DNA of 64,000 nucleotides from Persicaria tinctoria (taxonomy: Eukaryota > Streptophyta > Magnoliopsida > Caryophyllales > Polygonaceae). The notes under the pieces were generated by a model. It made no database searches, had not been told where the DNA came from, and saw only the letters and a program-made list of their open reading frames with translations. A program made the translations under genes and the position numbers. The DNA lies in NCBI GenBank assembly GCA_037127255.1, contig JBANSL010000003.1, positions 17,115,314 through 17,179,313 on the forward strand, written 5' to 3'. Below are positions 10,319 to 20,412 of this stretch, one piece after another; positions within the stretch are counted from its first letter, which is position 1, and each line of letters starts with the position of its first letter.

Positions 10319-10419
10319 GAAGGTGAGCTTCAATACTGTCTATGGCTTTTTAGATAGGGTAAGAGGACACCAACCAATTGGGCTGACTTAATTGATATGA
10401 ATATGATACTCTTTCTTTA

Positions 10420-10822
10420 ACTAAATAATTAAAACTTGACGTTTTACTATTCACGCACGTTTTTTAGGTGTTAAAAATTCTATAAAATAAACCAATCACA
10501 AGTCGGTGTAGTGATTGTAAGGCTACATCTCATGCCAAGAGGTTCGAAGTTCGAATCTCCTTGGAAACATGGAGTCGCTTGTGAGTGGGAGGGTCAACCC
10601 CTTAAATGGGCTCATACAGTACCCGATCCAGATGTAGAGCGACTGAGTCGATCGAACTGGACTAAGATTAAAAAAAAAATTCTATAAAATATTAACTTTT
10701 TAAATAATTTCACACCTATTACTATTAAGTATGAATTTATAAAAAACAAATGTAAAAAAAAGTCAATATATTTCTTCTAAAAAAGAGTGCATGAATAGTA
10801 AATGACAAATTTTAATAAATTC
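10420..10822. mobile_element. MITE interrupted by a SINE
   Basis: The left part (TTAAAACTTGACGTTTTACT, ATTCACGCACGTTTTTTAGG) is complementary to the right part (AGAGTGCATGAATAGTAAAT, GACAAATTTTAATAAATTC). The same foldback family occurs intact at 29044-29281 and, more distantly, at 16492-16717. Removing the SINE at 10490-10678 rejoins the two halves at TTCTATAAAATA. Confidence 0.7.
10490..10678 (+). mobile_element. tRNA-derived SINE
   Basis: A 189-bp insertion ends in an A tract and is flanked by a 13-bp duplication ATTCTATAAAATA (10477-10489 and 10679-10691). It has a tRNA-like pol III promoter: an A-box region GTCGGTGTAGTGATTGTAAGG and a B box GGTTCGAAGTTCGAATC. It inserted into the surrounding MITE. 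It is not a tRNA gene, since it lacks a cloverleaf and has a non-tRNA body. Confidence 0.85.
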
Positions 10823-11845
10823 TTTAAATAGTGTTTGATCTCTTTGTTGAGTAAAAGTGCAAAGCATATCATTTTAAAATGTGAATTTTATTTAAAAAAA
10901 CATATCGGTATAAGATATTTTTTTATTTTTTTTTACGAAAATACTCTTATAATAATTAGTGGATTATTAGTTATAATTTTTTAAAAAGAAAAATAGTGTA
11001 ATAAATGAGTATATAATAGTATATAAAAGATGATAAGTTGCTAACATGTGACATATTTTATTTGATTGAGGGAGTATTATAATTAGATATAGTTTTCTCC
11101 CTTATTGGGATTATTATCAAATAGAGGATGAAATGCTCTACTAGCTCAAAAGAAATAATCATTTTTATTAATCATAAAAAGTGGTAAAAAAGAAGAAGGT
11201 TAAAGACATACTTTTAATTCCATTATATTAAAATAAGGTCCGGGAAGTTGAGATATATACTCACTTTTATTCCAAGCAAATTAATTAAAAAAGTGTTTTT
11301 AAAATAGTAGAAAAGGAAAAGACGAAGACTTGTATTATTAAAAATTAGTTAAATTGTTAAAATACTCGAATTCGGCCACACTCAAGGTCCAATTGTACAT
11401 ACCAGTATTAAAGATTAAATTAAACATAAAATTTTGCATGGACATATTGTTAATTAGGGAGGGAGTATATTTAAATATCCTACTAAATACTAATGATAAA
11501 TAATTACCGACTGGCGGAGATGGGGTCGGCAAATTAGGCAGCCTCATTGGTCCAAAGCTGCTCGCATAGATCTGCAGGGGCGGTAGCCGTCGATTTGAAT
11601 ATGACCGTTGGATTTAGAGGTGTTGCTCAAAATAAGCCCTTCGATTGGGACACATGTTGACTCAATATCAGTTTACCCCAGAGAGCGATGAATCACATCC
11701 ATACAAATTATGAAATATTATTTATTTTATTTAATTTAATTTATTCACACCAAGATTAATTGGTATATGTTCTCTCTTTCGATGTATACCTCTTTTGCTC
11801 CACTGCAAATCTGCAATAGCATAGCTAGTTAAAGAAAGTCACCGG
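10823..11845. other. AT-rich intergenic DNA with half-MITE remnants
   Basis: The stretch holds GGGAGTATTATAATTAG-type fragments near 11080 and 11460 that resemble single ends of Stowaway-like MITEs. A less AT-rich patch at 11510-11690 has no recognisable reading frame. Confidence 0.4.
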
Positions 11846-12405
11846 TGATTAGATTTGTTTTGAGATGCTATATGAGCCAAATAACATTCTTTTATTTTTT
11901 AAATAAGTTGAGTATAAACATATTTTTACGCTCGGTTTAAAGTTAGGTTCGCTTGACTTAAGCTTGTATAACTCAAATTTTGTGAAAATTTTAAAAATTT
12001 TCTTTAAGTTCCTATGTTTTGAGCTATACTCGAAAAAAGCTCGACTTGAACTCATTCATTTTCTAAATGTGCTGAGTATCAGTACATTTTTAAGCTCGAC
12101 TCTAAATTTAAACTCGGCTCAAACTCGACTCGTTTCTTAACAAGCTGAATATGAACAACTGATACTCGGCTTGTTCGGTTCGAATAACAATCCTAGATTT
12201 GTTAAGATGTTAAGGGATAAATTTTGCATCGAATTTGTGTGTTAGAATATTAGCGCATATTCAAATCGGGGTTTGATAAGAGTTGAAATGTACTAGACTA
12301 GTATTATTCTCACGGCGTAAAACTCTTTTGTTCTCTACATATCTCAAAAGTTAACGTGATTAATGAAGATGCATTTAAACAAAATAACTAATCAAAGGTT
12401 GTGTA
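11846..12405. repeat. Segmental duplication, copy 1 (contains hAT-like MITE)
   Basis: This segment matches 15740-16295 in the same orientation with moderate divergence. It begins GTGATTAGATTTGTT and ends in TTAATGAAGATGCATTTAAA. Its first 350 bases are a MITE rich in AAGCTCGG/CTCGACTCG motifs, flanked by GATTTGTT on both sides. The same flanking duplication occurs in the other copy, so the MITE was already present when the block was duplicated. Confidence 0.75.
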
Positions 12406-13244
12406 CTAATGTGCTATAAGCACAATACATAATCTCACTGAGATTTTATCTTAAAACTAAATTACAATAAAAATAAAAAGAGTGGAACGAAAGTAAACAA
12501 GTCGAATCTAAGGTTGTGTAATGTACATTAAATCTCAAAGGTTGTAGTGTACTAATGTACATTACATCTCAGCAACATAGAGCAGTCACATTAAAGTAAA
12601 CAAGTCGAATCAAGGTACGTGTGATCGAATTGAGGAATTGCCAAGCTTAGAAGTAGAGTGCCCTAGAGCTCAACCAAGTTTGAACTTGGCCGGTCATGGA
12701 CCGATCTTCGGCTTGCCCTTCTTTCCGAGCCAAGAGCAATGTCGCGTATACGAATGCAGTTTGAAGCCTGGTCGAGATGTTGTCGGGGCTTTTGCCCGGT
12801 TTTGTTCAACTTTCGGTGGTGGTAGGTTTGTTTGATCTTTTGAACTTCATAGGAAGTGTGTACGATTCCAATACCTACCAAAAGAAAAGGTCTTCAATTG
12901 TATTGTAGGGTGGGTGTTGATTGATGAGAGAGATTGATCTCACAATTTAGTTGTCATCTCCTTGAGTGGTGGATTATCCCATATACATTATGAGGTTTAA
13001 TCATTGTGTTCGTTGTTGTTATGTTGGCTATGTAGTTTTGCGGACAATTATAAGGAGATAATATAATCCGTATTCGAGTGTCTGTACATTTTATTAGAAC
13101 AATCTTAATGGGCTCAATGGAAAATGCTGAAATGTGTGTATGTACAACAAAAAGGTCATTTTACATTTCAATTTCTTGTTTAATTTTGTTTGGATTGATT
13201 TTCACCGTTTGGTTAATTAGAATGAAAAAAAAAGTAACTCTGGT
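12406..13244. other. Intergenic, no supported gene
   Basis: A TCTAAGGTTGTGTAATGTACA-like motif recurs near 12400, 12510 and 12545. About 12640-12835 has a less AT-rich frame of 65 codons, with no family that I recognise and no homologous partner, so I do not call it a gene. Confidence 0.4.
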
Positions 13245-14065
13245 TTCAGCAACACGGTTTTAGCAACCCCGGTGTCGAAGTGTTGACGCGAAAGAAAAGA
13301 AGAAACAACAATTTCAGCAACTTCGGGTTCAACAACTCCTTTGTCGAAACGCTGACGCAAAAAAAAGCTAATTTCAGCAATTATAGTAACTTCGGTTTTA
13401 GCAACTCCGGTATCGAGGCGCTGACGTAAAAAAAAAACTAATTTCATCAATTACAACCACAATTTTAACACCTTCGGCTTCAGCATCCCCGGTGTCGAAG
13501 TGGTGACGCGGGAAAAAAAAAGAAAAAAAAAGCAACTCCGGTTTCAGAAACTCCGGTGTCAAAGTGGTGACGCGAAAAAAAAAAAAAAAAAAACCAACTC
13601 CGGTTTCAGCAACTTCGATTTCAGCAAATCCGGTGTCGAAGTGGTGACGCGGAAAAAAGAAAACTAAAAGCAACTCCGGTTTTAGCAACCTTGATTTTAG
13701 AAACGTGAAAAAAAGAAGAAGTTAAAACAAGGGTTGTTGAAACCGAATGTGCTGAAAACCCTGTTTTAGCAACGCGGTAAAAAAAACTGAGAAAAAAAAC
13801 AAAACAAAAATGAAAAAGGGGTTGCTGAAACCGTATGTGCTGAAACAGGAGTTTCAGCAATTCCGTGTCAAAAACGCGAAAAAAAAAACTGAAACAAGGG
13901 TTGCTGAAACCGTATGTGCTGAAACAGGGAGTTTCAGCAATTCGGTTTCAGCAACGCGAAAAAAAAAAGTCTGGAAAAAAAATTTGAAACAGGGGTTGTT
14001 AAAACCGTATGTGCTCAAACAAAAGTTTCAGCAATTCCGTTTCAGCAACGCAGAAAAAAAAAAGC
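13245..14065. repeat. Degenerate tandem array, about 65-95 bp period
   Basis: Two related sub-arrays. To about 13700 the unit is AGCAACTCCGGTTTCAGCAA, then CTCCGGTGTCGAAGTGGTGA, then CGCG and an A-run, with GACGC at 13283, 13350, 13421, 13505, 13569 and 13645. From 13735 the unit changes to GGGTTGCTGAAACCGTATGT, then GCTGAAACAGGGAGTTTCAG, then AACGCG and an A-run. A-runs of variable length give the uneven period. Open frames here follow the repeat and are not treated as genes. Confidence 0.8.
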
Positions 14066-14740
14066 TGAAACTGGAGGGGTGGACACGTGGGGGGCACAGG
14101 GGCAAGGGGGGAGGGGGGTGCGGTGAACATTTTGCTAATTTGGAGCACTTGAGAGACATTTTCCTAATAAAGTCCAAAATTTTGGACATCCTAGTAATCA
14201 CCCCCACATTTTAACACTTTTTTAACTGTTTTTTTTTTCCATAAACACCCCTAGACGATGCTTATTTGGGTGTTTATTTTGCAAAAAGTATTGTTTTACC
14301 CCTTTTCTTTTATTTTATTTGGTTTGAAAGTACCACAATACCCATAGTAACAACCAAATAAACTTCACTTTTGACAAATAAATTGTTTTTTCGCCCCATA
14401 CGCAGATTATATTGTTGTTTAAAATTTTAACTACTTTTATCATCTGTTTATAAATTTTACCATGTTTATAATTTTGGTCAGTTTATTAACACCGTCCCAT
14501 ACGAACCATTATACTCCCTCCGCCTCAAAATTTAAGTCGTTTTAAGATTTTGTACAAGTTTTATTAAAATACTCACTCATCAATCAACATCATCATTCCA
14601 CTAACTTTTTCATAAATTTTATTATTTTTAATACCCGCTACATTTTTTAATCAATCAAAATCTTTAAAAAAACTCAACAACACACAAATCATTACTACCC
14701 CTACCTAAAAAACCTAAAATGACATCTATTTTGCACTGAA
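14066..14740. other. Intergenic, single MITE end only
   Basis: ATACTCCCTCCGCCTCAAAA near 14512 is one end of a Stowaway-like element; no matching opposite end is recognised. The remainder is AT-rich with no gene. Confidence 0.35.
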
Positions 14741-15101
14741 GATCCTATACAACATTCTCTACATCACTCCCTACTCCACCTATTTATTTTATCATTTACT
14801 TAATTTTTAAAAAAATTTAAAAATATATATTTATACTCTTATCCTCTACTTTTATATGCTTATAAAATTTTATTTTGAAAAATCATGTTTTAAAATTTTT
14901 AATAATTATATTTTGTAAAATATTGCCTTTTTAATTTTTAAAAATTTTAAAGTATGATTTTTTAAAATAAAATTTTATAAATATATAAAAACAAATGTTA
15001 GGAATATAAACATAATTTTTACTTTTTTTTTAAGATTAAATAAATATTAAAATAAATAAGTAGAGTAGGGAGTGTAGTACAAAATGTGATGTAGAAGATC
15101 T
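14741..15101. mobile_element. MITE with long inverted ends
   Basis: The left arm (CACTCCCTACTCCACCTATT, then TATTTTATCATTTACTTAAT) is complementary to the right arm (AAATATTAAAATAAATAAGT, then AGAGTAGGGAGTG). Pairing extends outward into GATCCTATACAACATTCTCT and its counterpart, so the ends are approximate. The centre is AT-rich and no coding sequence is present. Confidence 0.6.
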
Positions 15102-15140
15102 TGTTTGTCTATTTTGATACAAGAATATGTTATGCATTGA

Positions 15141-15739
15141 TGTAAAGAAGAACCTATAAATAAGGCTCTGTAGAGATGAATTGGACATCCAATTACATAG
15201 CCAAATTCTACTCTCTTAAGTCTCTTACCTCTCTATATTCCCCCCCCCCCCCCCCCCCCTCTCTCTCTAACAACATTTCCTGCCCGACTCTTAGACCATA
15301 ACAAATCTGGTATCAGAGCCTTTTTCTTGATTCACATTCAAGCAACAACAATGGTGGACGGAACTCGATCTATCTCTATCTCTCTTGTTCTTCTAACAAC
15401 CTTTCATGCCCAACTCTTGGGCCACAACAAATTAATTTGGTATCAGAGCCTCTTTCTTGGCTCACATTCAAGCAGCAACAAAGACGGACGAAACTCGACC
15501 GAAGTCACTGAAGCTGCAACTGTAGGAGTTCAAGGAGGATATGCGGTCGTTCAAGGAAGATATGAGCAGATTCGATCCAAGGGGTCAGAAATTGAATCAA
15601 GATTCAGGGAATTGAAATGGCTGCCAGCTGCATAAGGATCTTTTGAGTGAATCTTCCGGTTCGAAAGGTGATGGACCATCGATTATGGGAATGGGACCAG
15701 CGGATAGGGAAATTCATGGATCTCACCCCTATCACGCTA
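15141..15739 (+). mobile_element. LTR retrotransposon 5' end relic with duplicated primer-binding site
   Basis: A TATA-like CTATAAATAAGG (near 15155) is followed by an R/U5-like stretch with a 20-base C run at 15240-15259. TGGTATCAGAGCC at 15308-15320, complementary to initiator tRNA-Met, is the primer-binding site. A second copy with the same context lies at 15438-15450. Downstream, one frame reads LQEFKEDMRSFKEDMSRFDP, resembling the N-terminus of retrotransposon gag. The element stops at the start of the duplicated block at 15740. Lineage is not assignable. Confidence 0.7.
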
Positions 15740-16295
15740 GTGATTAGATTTGTTCGACTCAATAAAAGCTCGGCTCGAACTCTTTCATTTTCTAAAGAAG
15801 ACGAGTATGAACATATTTTTAAGCTCTGTTAAAAGTTTGACTCACTCGATTTAACTTCGAATAGCTTGAATTTTGTGAAATCTCTAAATTTTCCTTTAAA
15901 TTACTATGTTGTGAGCTATGCTCGAAAAAATCTCGGCTTGAGCTCGTTCATTTCCTAATGGATCCGAGTATGAGTACATTTTTAAGCTCGAGCCCAAATT
16001 TAGGCTCGGATTAAGCTCGAATTGTTTCTAACCATGTTGAATATGAACAACTGATACTCGACTTGTTCGGCTCGAATAACAACCCTAGATTTGTTGAGAT
16101 GCTAAAGGACAAATTTTCTATGTCAATTTTGTATGTTAGACTATTAACGCATGTTCAAATCGGTTTGATAAGATTGGAAACATACTATACTAGTATTATT
16201 CTCACAACGTGAAACTCTATTGTTCTCTACATTCAATGTTTTAATGTGGTTAATGAAGTTGCATTTAAAGAGACTAATCAAAGGTTGCATACTAC
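15740..16295. repeat. Segmental duplication, copy 2
   Basis: Counterpart of 11846-12405 in direct orientation. Shared landmarks are GTGATTAGATTTGTT, GAGTATGAACATATTTTTAA, the CTCGAATAACAA end of the CTCG-rich MITE, the second GATTTGTT, ACTAGTATTATTCTCAC and GAAGTTGCATTTAAA. It joins the truncated retrotransposon relic on the left and a MITE cluster on the right. Confidence 0.75.
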
Positions 16296-16296
16296 T

Positions 16297-16455
16297 CCCT
16301 CTGTTCTAAAATACAAGTCTTATACTAGCCACACACGTTTTTTTAGGATGATAAAAACTATATAAAATATCAATTTTTTTATTATTAATTTTTCATAATC
16401 TCATACTAATAAGTATGAGATTATTAAAAAAATAATAAAAAATTGATATTTTACC
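16297..16455. mobile_element. Stowaway-like MITE, one end missing
   Basis: The left end CTCCCTCTGTTCTAAAATAC, then CACACGTTTTTTTAGGATGA, begins an element whose central hairpin (ATCTCATACTAATAAGTATGAGAT) is intact. The right half stops at AATTGATATTTTACC, before the expected complementary terminus. Confidence 0.6.
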
Positions 16456-16491
16456 TTTTAATGAGATAACAAAAAAAACATTTGCATTATA

Positions 16492-16717
16492 CTACCTCCG
16501 TCCAAAAATACATTGCCTTTACTATTCACGCACGTTTTTTTAAGAAGGTAAAAACTATATAAAATATTAACTTTTTTTATTATTTTTTTTAATAATTACA
16601 AACTTATTGATAATAAGTTTGTAATTATTAAAAAAAAGTTAATATTTTATATAGTTTTTAACTCCTAAAAAAGCGTGCATAAATAGTAAAAGTCCATGTA
16701 TTTTTGGACGGAGGGAG
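16492..16717. mobile_element. Stowaway MITE, 226 bp
   Basis: Termini CTACCTCCGTCCAAAAATAC and (read inward) CTCCCTCCGTCCAAAAATAC flank a near-perfect foldback. A TA duplication lies at 16490-16491 and 16718-16719. The core carries CTATTCACGCACG and its complement. Such elements are mobilised by Tc1/mariner transposases; a mariner-like relic lies in this window at 34375-40467. Confidence 0.9.
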
Positions 16718-16727
16718 TACCTTTTAA

Positions 16728-17068
16728 GACCATCCACAATGGTGGTGTGCAAATGTGTATTTTTTAGACATTTTTGAACTCCATTGGTTGTTTTGGGTGT
16801 GTGCAAATGTACAAATTTGAGCATGTGATGTGCAAATTTGAGCACACCACCTCCCCCATGTGCCTAAACTTTTACAAAAAGCAAGACAATTTCATTGGTT
16901 TATTTTTTTTTATGATTTTATTTTCCTTTTTGCTTTAAATAAATTGTATTTGAATGATGTGTAAAAAATGCACATTTTACCAATGGAGAAAATTAGTAAA
17001 AAGTGATGTGTATTTTTACACACCATGTGCAAATGTGTACATTTTAAACAAAACCATTGTGGATGGTC
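16728..17068. mobile_element. Tourist/Harbinger MITE, 341 bp
   Basis: GACCATCCACAATGGT at the left is complementary to ACCATTGTGGATGGTC at the right, with TAA duplications at 16725-16727 and 17069-17071. The 3-bp TTA/TAA target is typical of PIF/Harbinger elements. A truncated relative lies at 40854-41095. Confidence 0.9.
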
Positions 17069-17071
17069 TAA

Positions 17072-17343
17072 TGAGATATATAAAGGCATTTTGTACAAGT
17101 TAGGAAATATGAGGAACTATCTTGTAATTAGTGAGATAAGGAGGTTGTAGCCTGTATAAACACACATCCTCTAAGTTAGAGGATGTGTGTTTATATAGGC
17201 TACATCCTCTAAGTTAGAGGATGTGTCGGTTAGAGGCTCTAACCGACACAACAACCTTTAGATTCCTCTTCTTCTACCTTTGTATACTCTGATCTCTCAT
17301 CGGTAATTCTTTCTGTTTGGTATTAATCAAAGCTTCACACAGT
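17072..17343 (+). mobile_element. Copia 5' LTR remnant and primer-binding site
   Basis: This stretch ends in CTTCACACA followed by GTATCAGAGC, a tRNA-Met-type primer-binding site, directly upstream of a copia gag frame. It is therefore the end of a 5' LTR. The LTR start is not identifiable because the Tourist MITE adjoins it. Within it lie three consecutive hairpins at 17160-17249. Confidence 0.6.
17160..17249. repeat. Three consecutive hairpins
   Basis: 17160-17190 is a palindrome (ACACACATCCTCTAA and its complement). 17202-17224 repeats its core (ACATCCTCTAAGTTAGAGG). 17223-17249 is a 27-base palindrome (GTGTCGGTTAGAG, G, CTCTAACCGACAC). They lie in the putative transcribed part of a copia LTR and could fold in the RNA. 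Confidence 0.85.
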
Positions 17344-17487
17344 ATCAGAGCTTCGGAGCTTTGATTGATCGGTTCATTGTAGTTGTTCTTACTTTGTTTT
17401 CCGATTTCTTGCTTGGTACGAGAGATTGTTGTGTGCGAGAGGTATTCGGTGTCGGATCTTTGTGAACGTTCGTAATTGAGTCTTGAA

Positions 17488-18252
17488 ATGGCGGAAGAAT
17501 TTGGAATTGGTGGTCTCGCGCTAGCCAATTCGGACAATCCAGGTGCGCAATTGGTTTCATTTCAGTTTTCGGGGTCGAATTTCTTGGGGTGGGTTCGGGG
17601 AATACGTCTTGCCCTAGGAGCGAAGAACAAGATCGGGTTTATTGATGGAACATGTGAGAAACTACCGATTGGTTCAATTGATCTGCAGCGATGTTGGGTT
17701 TTAAATTAGATGGTGAGCACACTTTCAGAAAGCTTCATGTATGTAGAATCTTCTAAGAGAGATAAGTCCATAGCCAAGTATTTCAATTAATTGAAGCATG
17801 TGTGGGAAGAATTACAAAGTGTTGAAGGGTTACCCAGTTGTGTATGTGGTGCAATTGCAACATGTTCATGCCAATTGGCCAAGAAAGTGTCTGAGATTAA
17901 GGGAAGGAACCGTTTAATGCAATTCTTGGTGGGTTTAGGTGAGGGTTATGAATCTGTGTGCAGCAGTATACTTGCCACTCATCCTCTCTCGACGCTCAAT
18001 AGAGCCTACTATCTTGTTCAACAAGTTGAATGTGGTAAAGGGGTGTCAACTATTCCTCAATCAGACAACATGGCCTTGGTTGCAGCAAGGAAAGGTAACA
18101 GGTTTCAGTCTGCTAAAGATAAGAATGAGGGTAAGAAAGACAACAAAGACAAGATCTGTTATCACTGCAGAGGGAAAGGCCATATCATGGACACTTGTTT
18201 CAAGTTACATGGGTTCCATGAATGGTATAAAGGCCATATCAGTTTCTTATAA
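17488..18252 (+). pseudogene. Copia retrotransposon gag fragment with zinc knuckle
   Basis: Starting at ATG 17488 (MAEEFGIGG) the frame reads as a copia-type gag: FSGSNFLGWVRGIRLALGAK and KNKIGFIDGTCEKLP, then a stretch interrupted by stops (TAG near 17708, TAA near 17788), then ILATHPLSTLNRAYYLVQQV and the CCHC knuckle CYHCRGKGHIMDTCFKLHG. Gag forms the virus-like particle around the element RNA. Two nonsense codons and the abrupt loss of homology near 18252 leave no protease, integrase or RT, so the copy is dead. Confidence 0.85.
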
Positions 18253-18706
18253 TATGACTTTGGTTGCTCGATTTTCCAAACCTTTTGAGTGAACCGAAAG
18301 TAGATTTAACATTTTAATTTTAAAAACGGTTTATCTATAATGTGTCCTTAGAACATAGGCTAAAAAACTTTATTAAAAAAGATTTCTTAACAACCATTAC
18401 ATCGTTCCTAAAAGCAATTTTCATCAAAATTCTCATCTTACACCCTTTTGAGTAATAGAAAACCCGTTATACAGTCTTGACTATGCACGTACATCAGTAC
18501 ATGACAATATATATGACATGATAACACGTACGATTATACAAGCAAAGGTACGTGATGCAATTCATCACCGACCCTCGTCCAAAATAAAAAAGGTATACCG
18601 TTGGTATTGTTTTTTTCCTGACAAGGACGGCTTCTTTTGTCTAGTCTCTTTTTAAGCCGTGCGATCATATCCACCAGTAGTCCAGTACCACTATCTACGC
18701 TATTTA
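18253..18706. other. Intergenic, no feature
   Basis: Mixed AT-rich sequence between the copia relic and the Harbinger-like element. I see no repeat ends, reading frame or RNA gene. Confidence 0.4.
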
Positions 18707-20056
18707 CAGCATTCCCAACAGATTCCCCATATTTAATTTAAAATGGGGAATCAAAATCCATTTTCTCTAAAAATATTTTGTGTTAATCCCCCCAACAACT
18801 TCTCCATTTTAAATAATTGAAAATTAATTTTTTAATTATAAATTAATATTTGAGGTAAATTTCAACTGATACCTAGCTAGAAGAGATCCTCATCGTCATG
18901 GCTTTATTTCTCTTGCTCTCAAAATGATTCAGCGGATCCTCCTCTTTGCCAACTTCTTTCTCATCCATGATTTCACAAAGACACTACAAACAATATTATC
19001 CTATTATCCTTGATGCAAAGTGATATCCAAACAAATACAAAACTGATTTATTAAATGTCCAAACTTGCCTAGTTGGAATTGATTCTCTATTAGTATTTTT
19101 TTTCTATATAAATACCAAACTAATTTATTAAATGTCCAAACTTTTAGCCCCTCCAATTTGCAAATCACATAGTTGGAAACGTCTCTGCACATATACAAGT
19201 ATAATCATTCATCGGCATTTGATCAAGTGCAGAATGACTAAAAATCTACAAAAAATTTCCAAGTGAATTTGAAGAATCACCGAACGACTTGCATAATCGA
19301 CATGTTTAGAAGCTTAATTGATACAGATTGCAAACCTGAAAATTCGAGGGGAGAGCCGGCGATGTCAACCCTAACATGGAGATAATCCTTTACGGTAGCA
19401 GTCGATTCGCCAACCAGAGCGTCGGCTATGAAACCCTAGATCAGGGCATCGGAACCACAAATGAAAATTTCATTTTAAATCTCGGAATTCATAAACCCCT
19501 AAAGGTGAATTCGAGGGGAGAGTCGGCGATGTCAACCCTAACATGGAGATAATCTTTTACGGTAGTAGTCGATTCGCCGCCGGAAGCCTTTTCTGGGAGC
19601 GAGGCTTCGACTGAGGCGACAGTGGAAGCCTGGGGAGAAGCTTTGCTGCAGAAACTCTTCGATCTGGGAGGCATCGCCGTCAAAATTGAGCGCGTAGCTC
19701 ATCTGAACGTACCAAAACTCGGAGGTATTGATGGTCCTCCGGCTCGCCTTACCGCCGATCTTGGAGAAGAAGCAGACGCACTTCTCTTTATCTCCTCCGG
19801 TATATCGTGAGTTCTGGATCTGATTATTGAACAGTCTCGTTCAAATTCAGTTTTTGGAGAGTAGGAGGTTGAAAGAACGTGGAAAGGTCGCCTGCAAAAA
19901 ATTTGGCGATTGCTGCAAAGATAGGGAAGAGACCCTATTTTTCACCCTTCATCTCCATTTTGGTGATGGGTTGGAGAAGTTGTTGGGTCAAAAATGAGCC
20001 CAAAATTCTCCAAAAGCTCAAGATTCTCTAAAATGGAGAATCCGTTGGGCATGCTC
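18707..20056. mobile_element. PIF/Harbinger-like non-autonomous element carrying gene fragments
   Basis: The left end CAGCATTCCCAACAGATTCC pairs with the right end, read inward GAGCATGCCCAACGGATTCT, and TTA duplications lie at 18704-18706 and 20057-20059. Inside, minus-strand segments read like host exons: EIMDEKEVGKEEDPLNHFES near 18900-18980, and SKIGGKASRRTINTSEF, then YALNFDGDASQIEEFLQQSF near 19610-19800. An 80-bp segment (TCGAGGGGAGAGCCGGCGAT onward) is duplicated at 19340-19420 and 19509-19590. I do not recognise the captured gene. No transposase is present. Confidence 0.7.
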
Positions 20057-20412
20057 TTAGTGCATTATAAATTTATTTAAGGTATAAAAAATATATTTAT
20101 ATTTTATACATTTATATTTATATAATTATAAATTTTAATCATGAAAAATTTTATGTTAGAAAAATATATAATTATAAAAAAAAATACACTTTCCATCCAA
20201 TTTCACAATACAAATTCCTCTAATTTCTATCGAATTCTATGTGATTAATATTATTCCAATTTAAATCCAAAATTGAATAAATATCTAAATATTTTATAAT
20301 CAATCTTGCAATATATGGTTAAGATGAGATTTTACCCAATTCTGTTATATAAGGATATATTTTTTAGAAGATGCTAACATATAACATGGCTAACATGCTT
20401 TTACATATCATA
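20057..20412. other. AT-rich spacer, no feature
   Basis: Very AT-rich sequence with TATAAAAAATATATTTATA-like runs, without a gene, RNA or element end. Confidence 0.4.

Noticed and set aside
10490..10678. tRNA-like B box GTTCGAATC as a tRNA gene
   Set aside because: No cloverleaf or anticodon stem can be formed. An A tail and target duplications show a SINE. The same applies to 28869-28996.
12638..12881. Short frames on both strands near 12.7 kb
   Set aside because: A PGRDVV motif recalls the 6347-6712 fragment (PGRDVVDAA), but the rest does not match and no domain is seen.
13398..14214. Overlapping frames rich in Phe or Lys
   Set aside because: They are translations of the degenerate tandem array and its A-runs.
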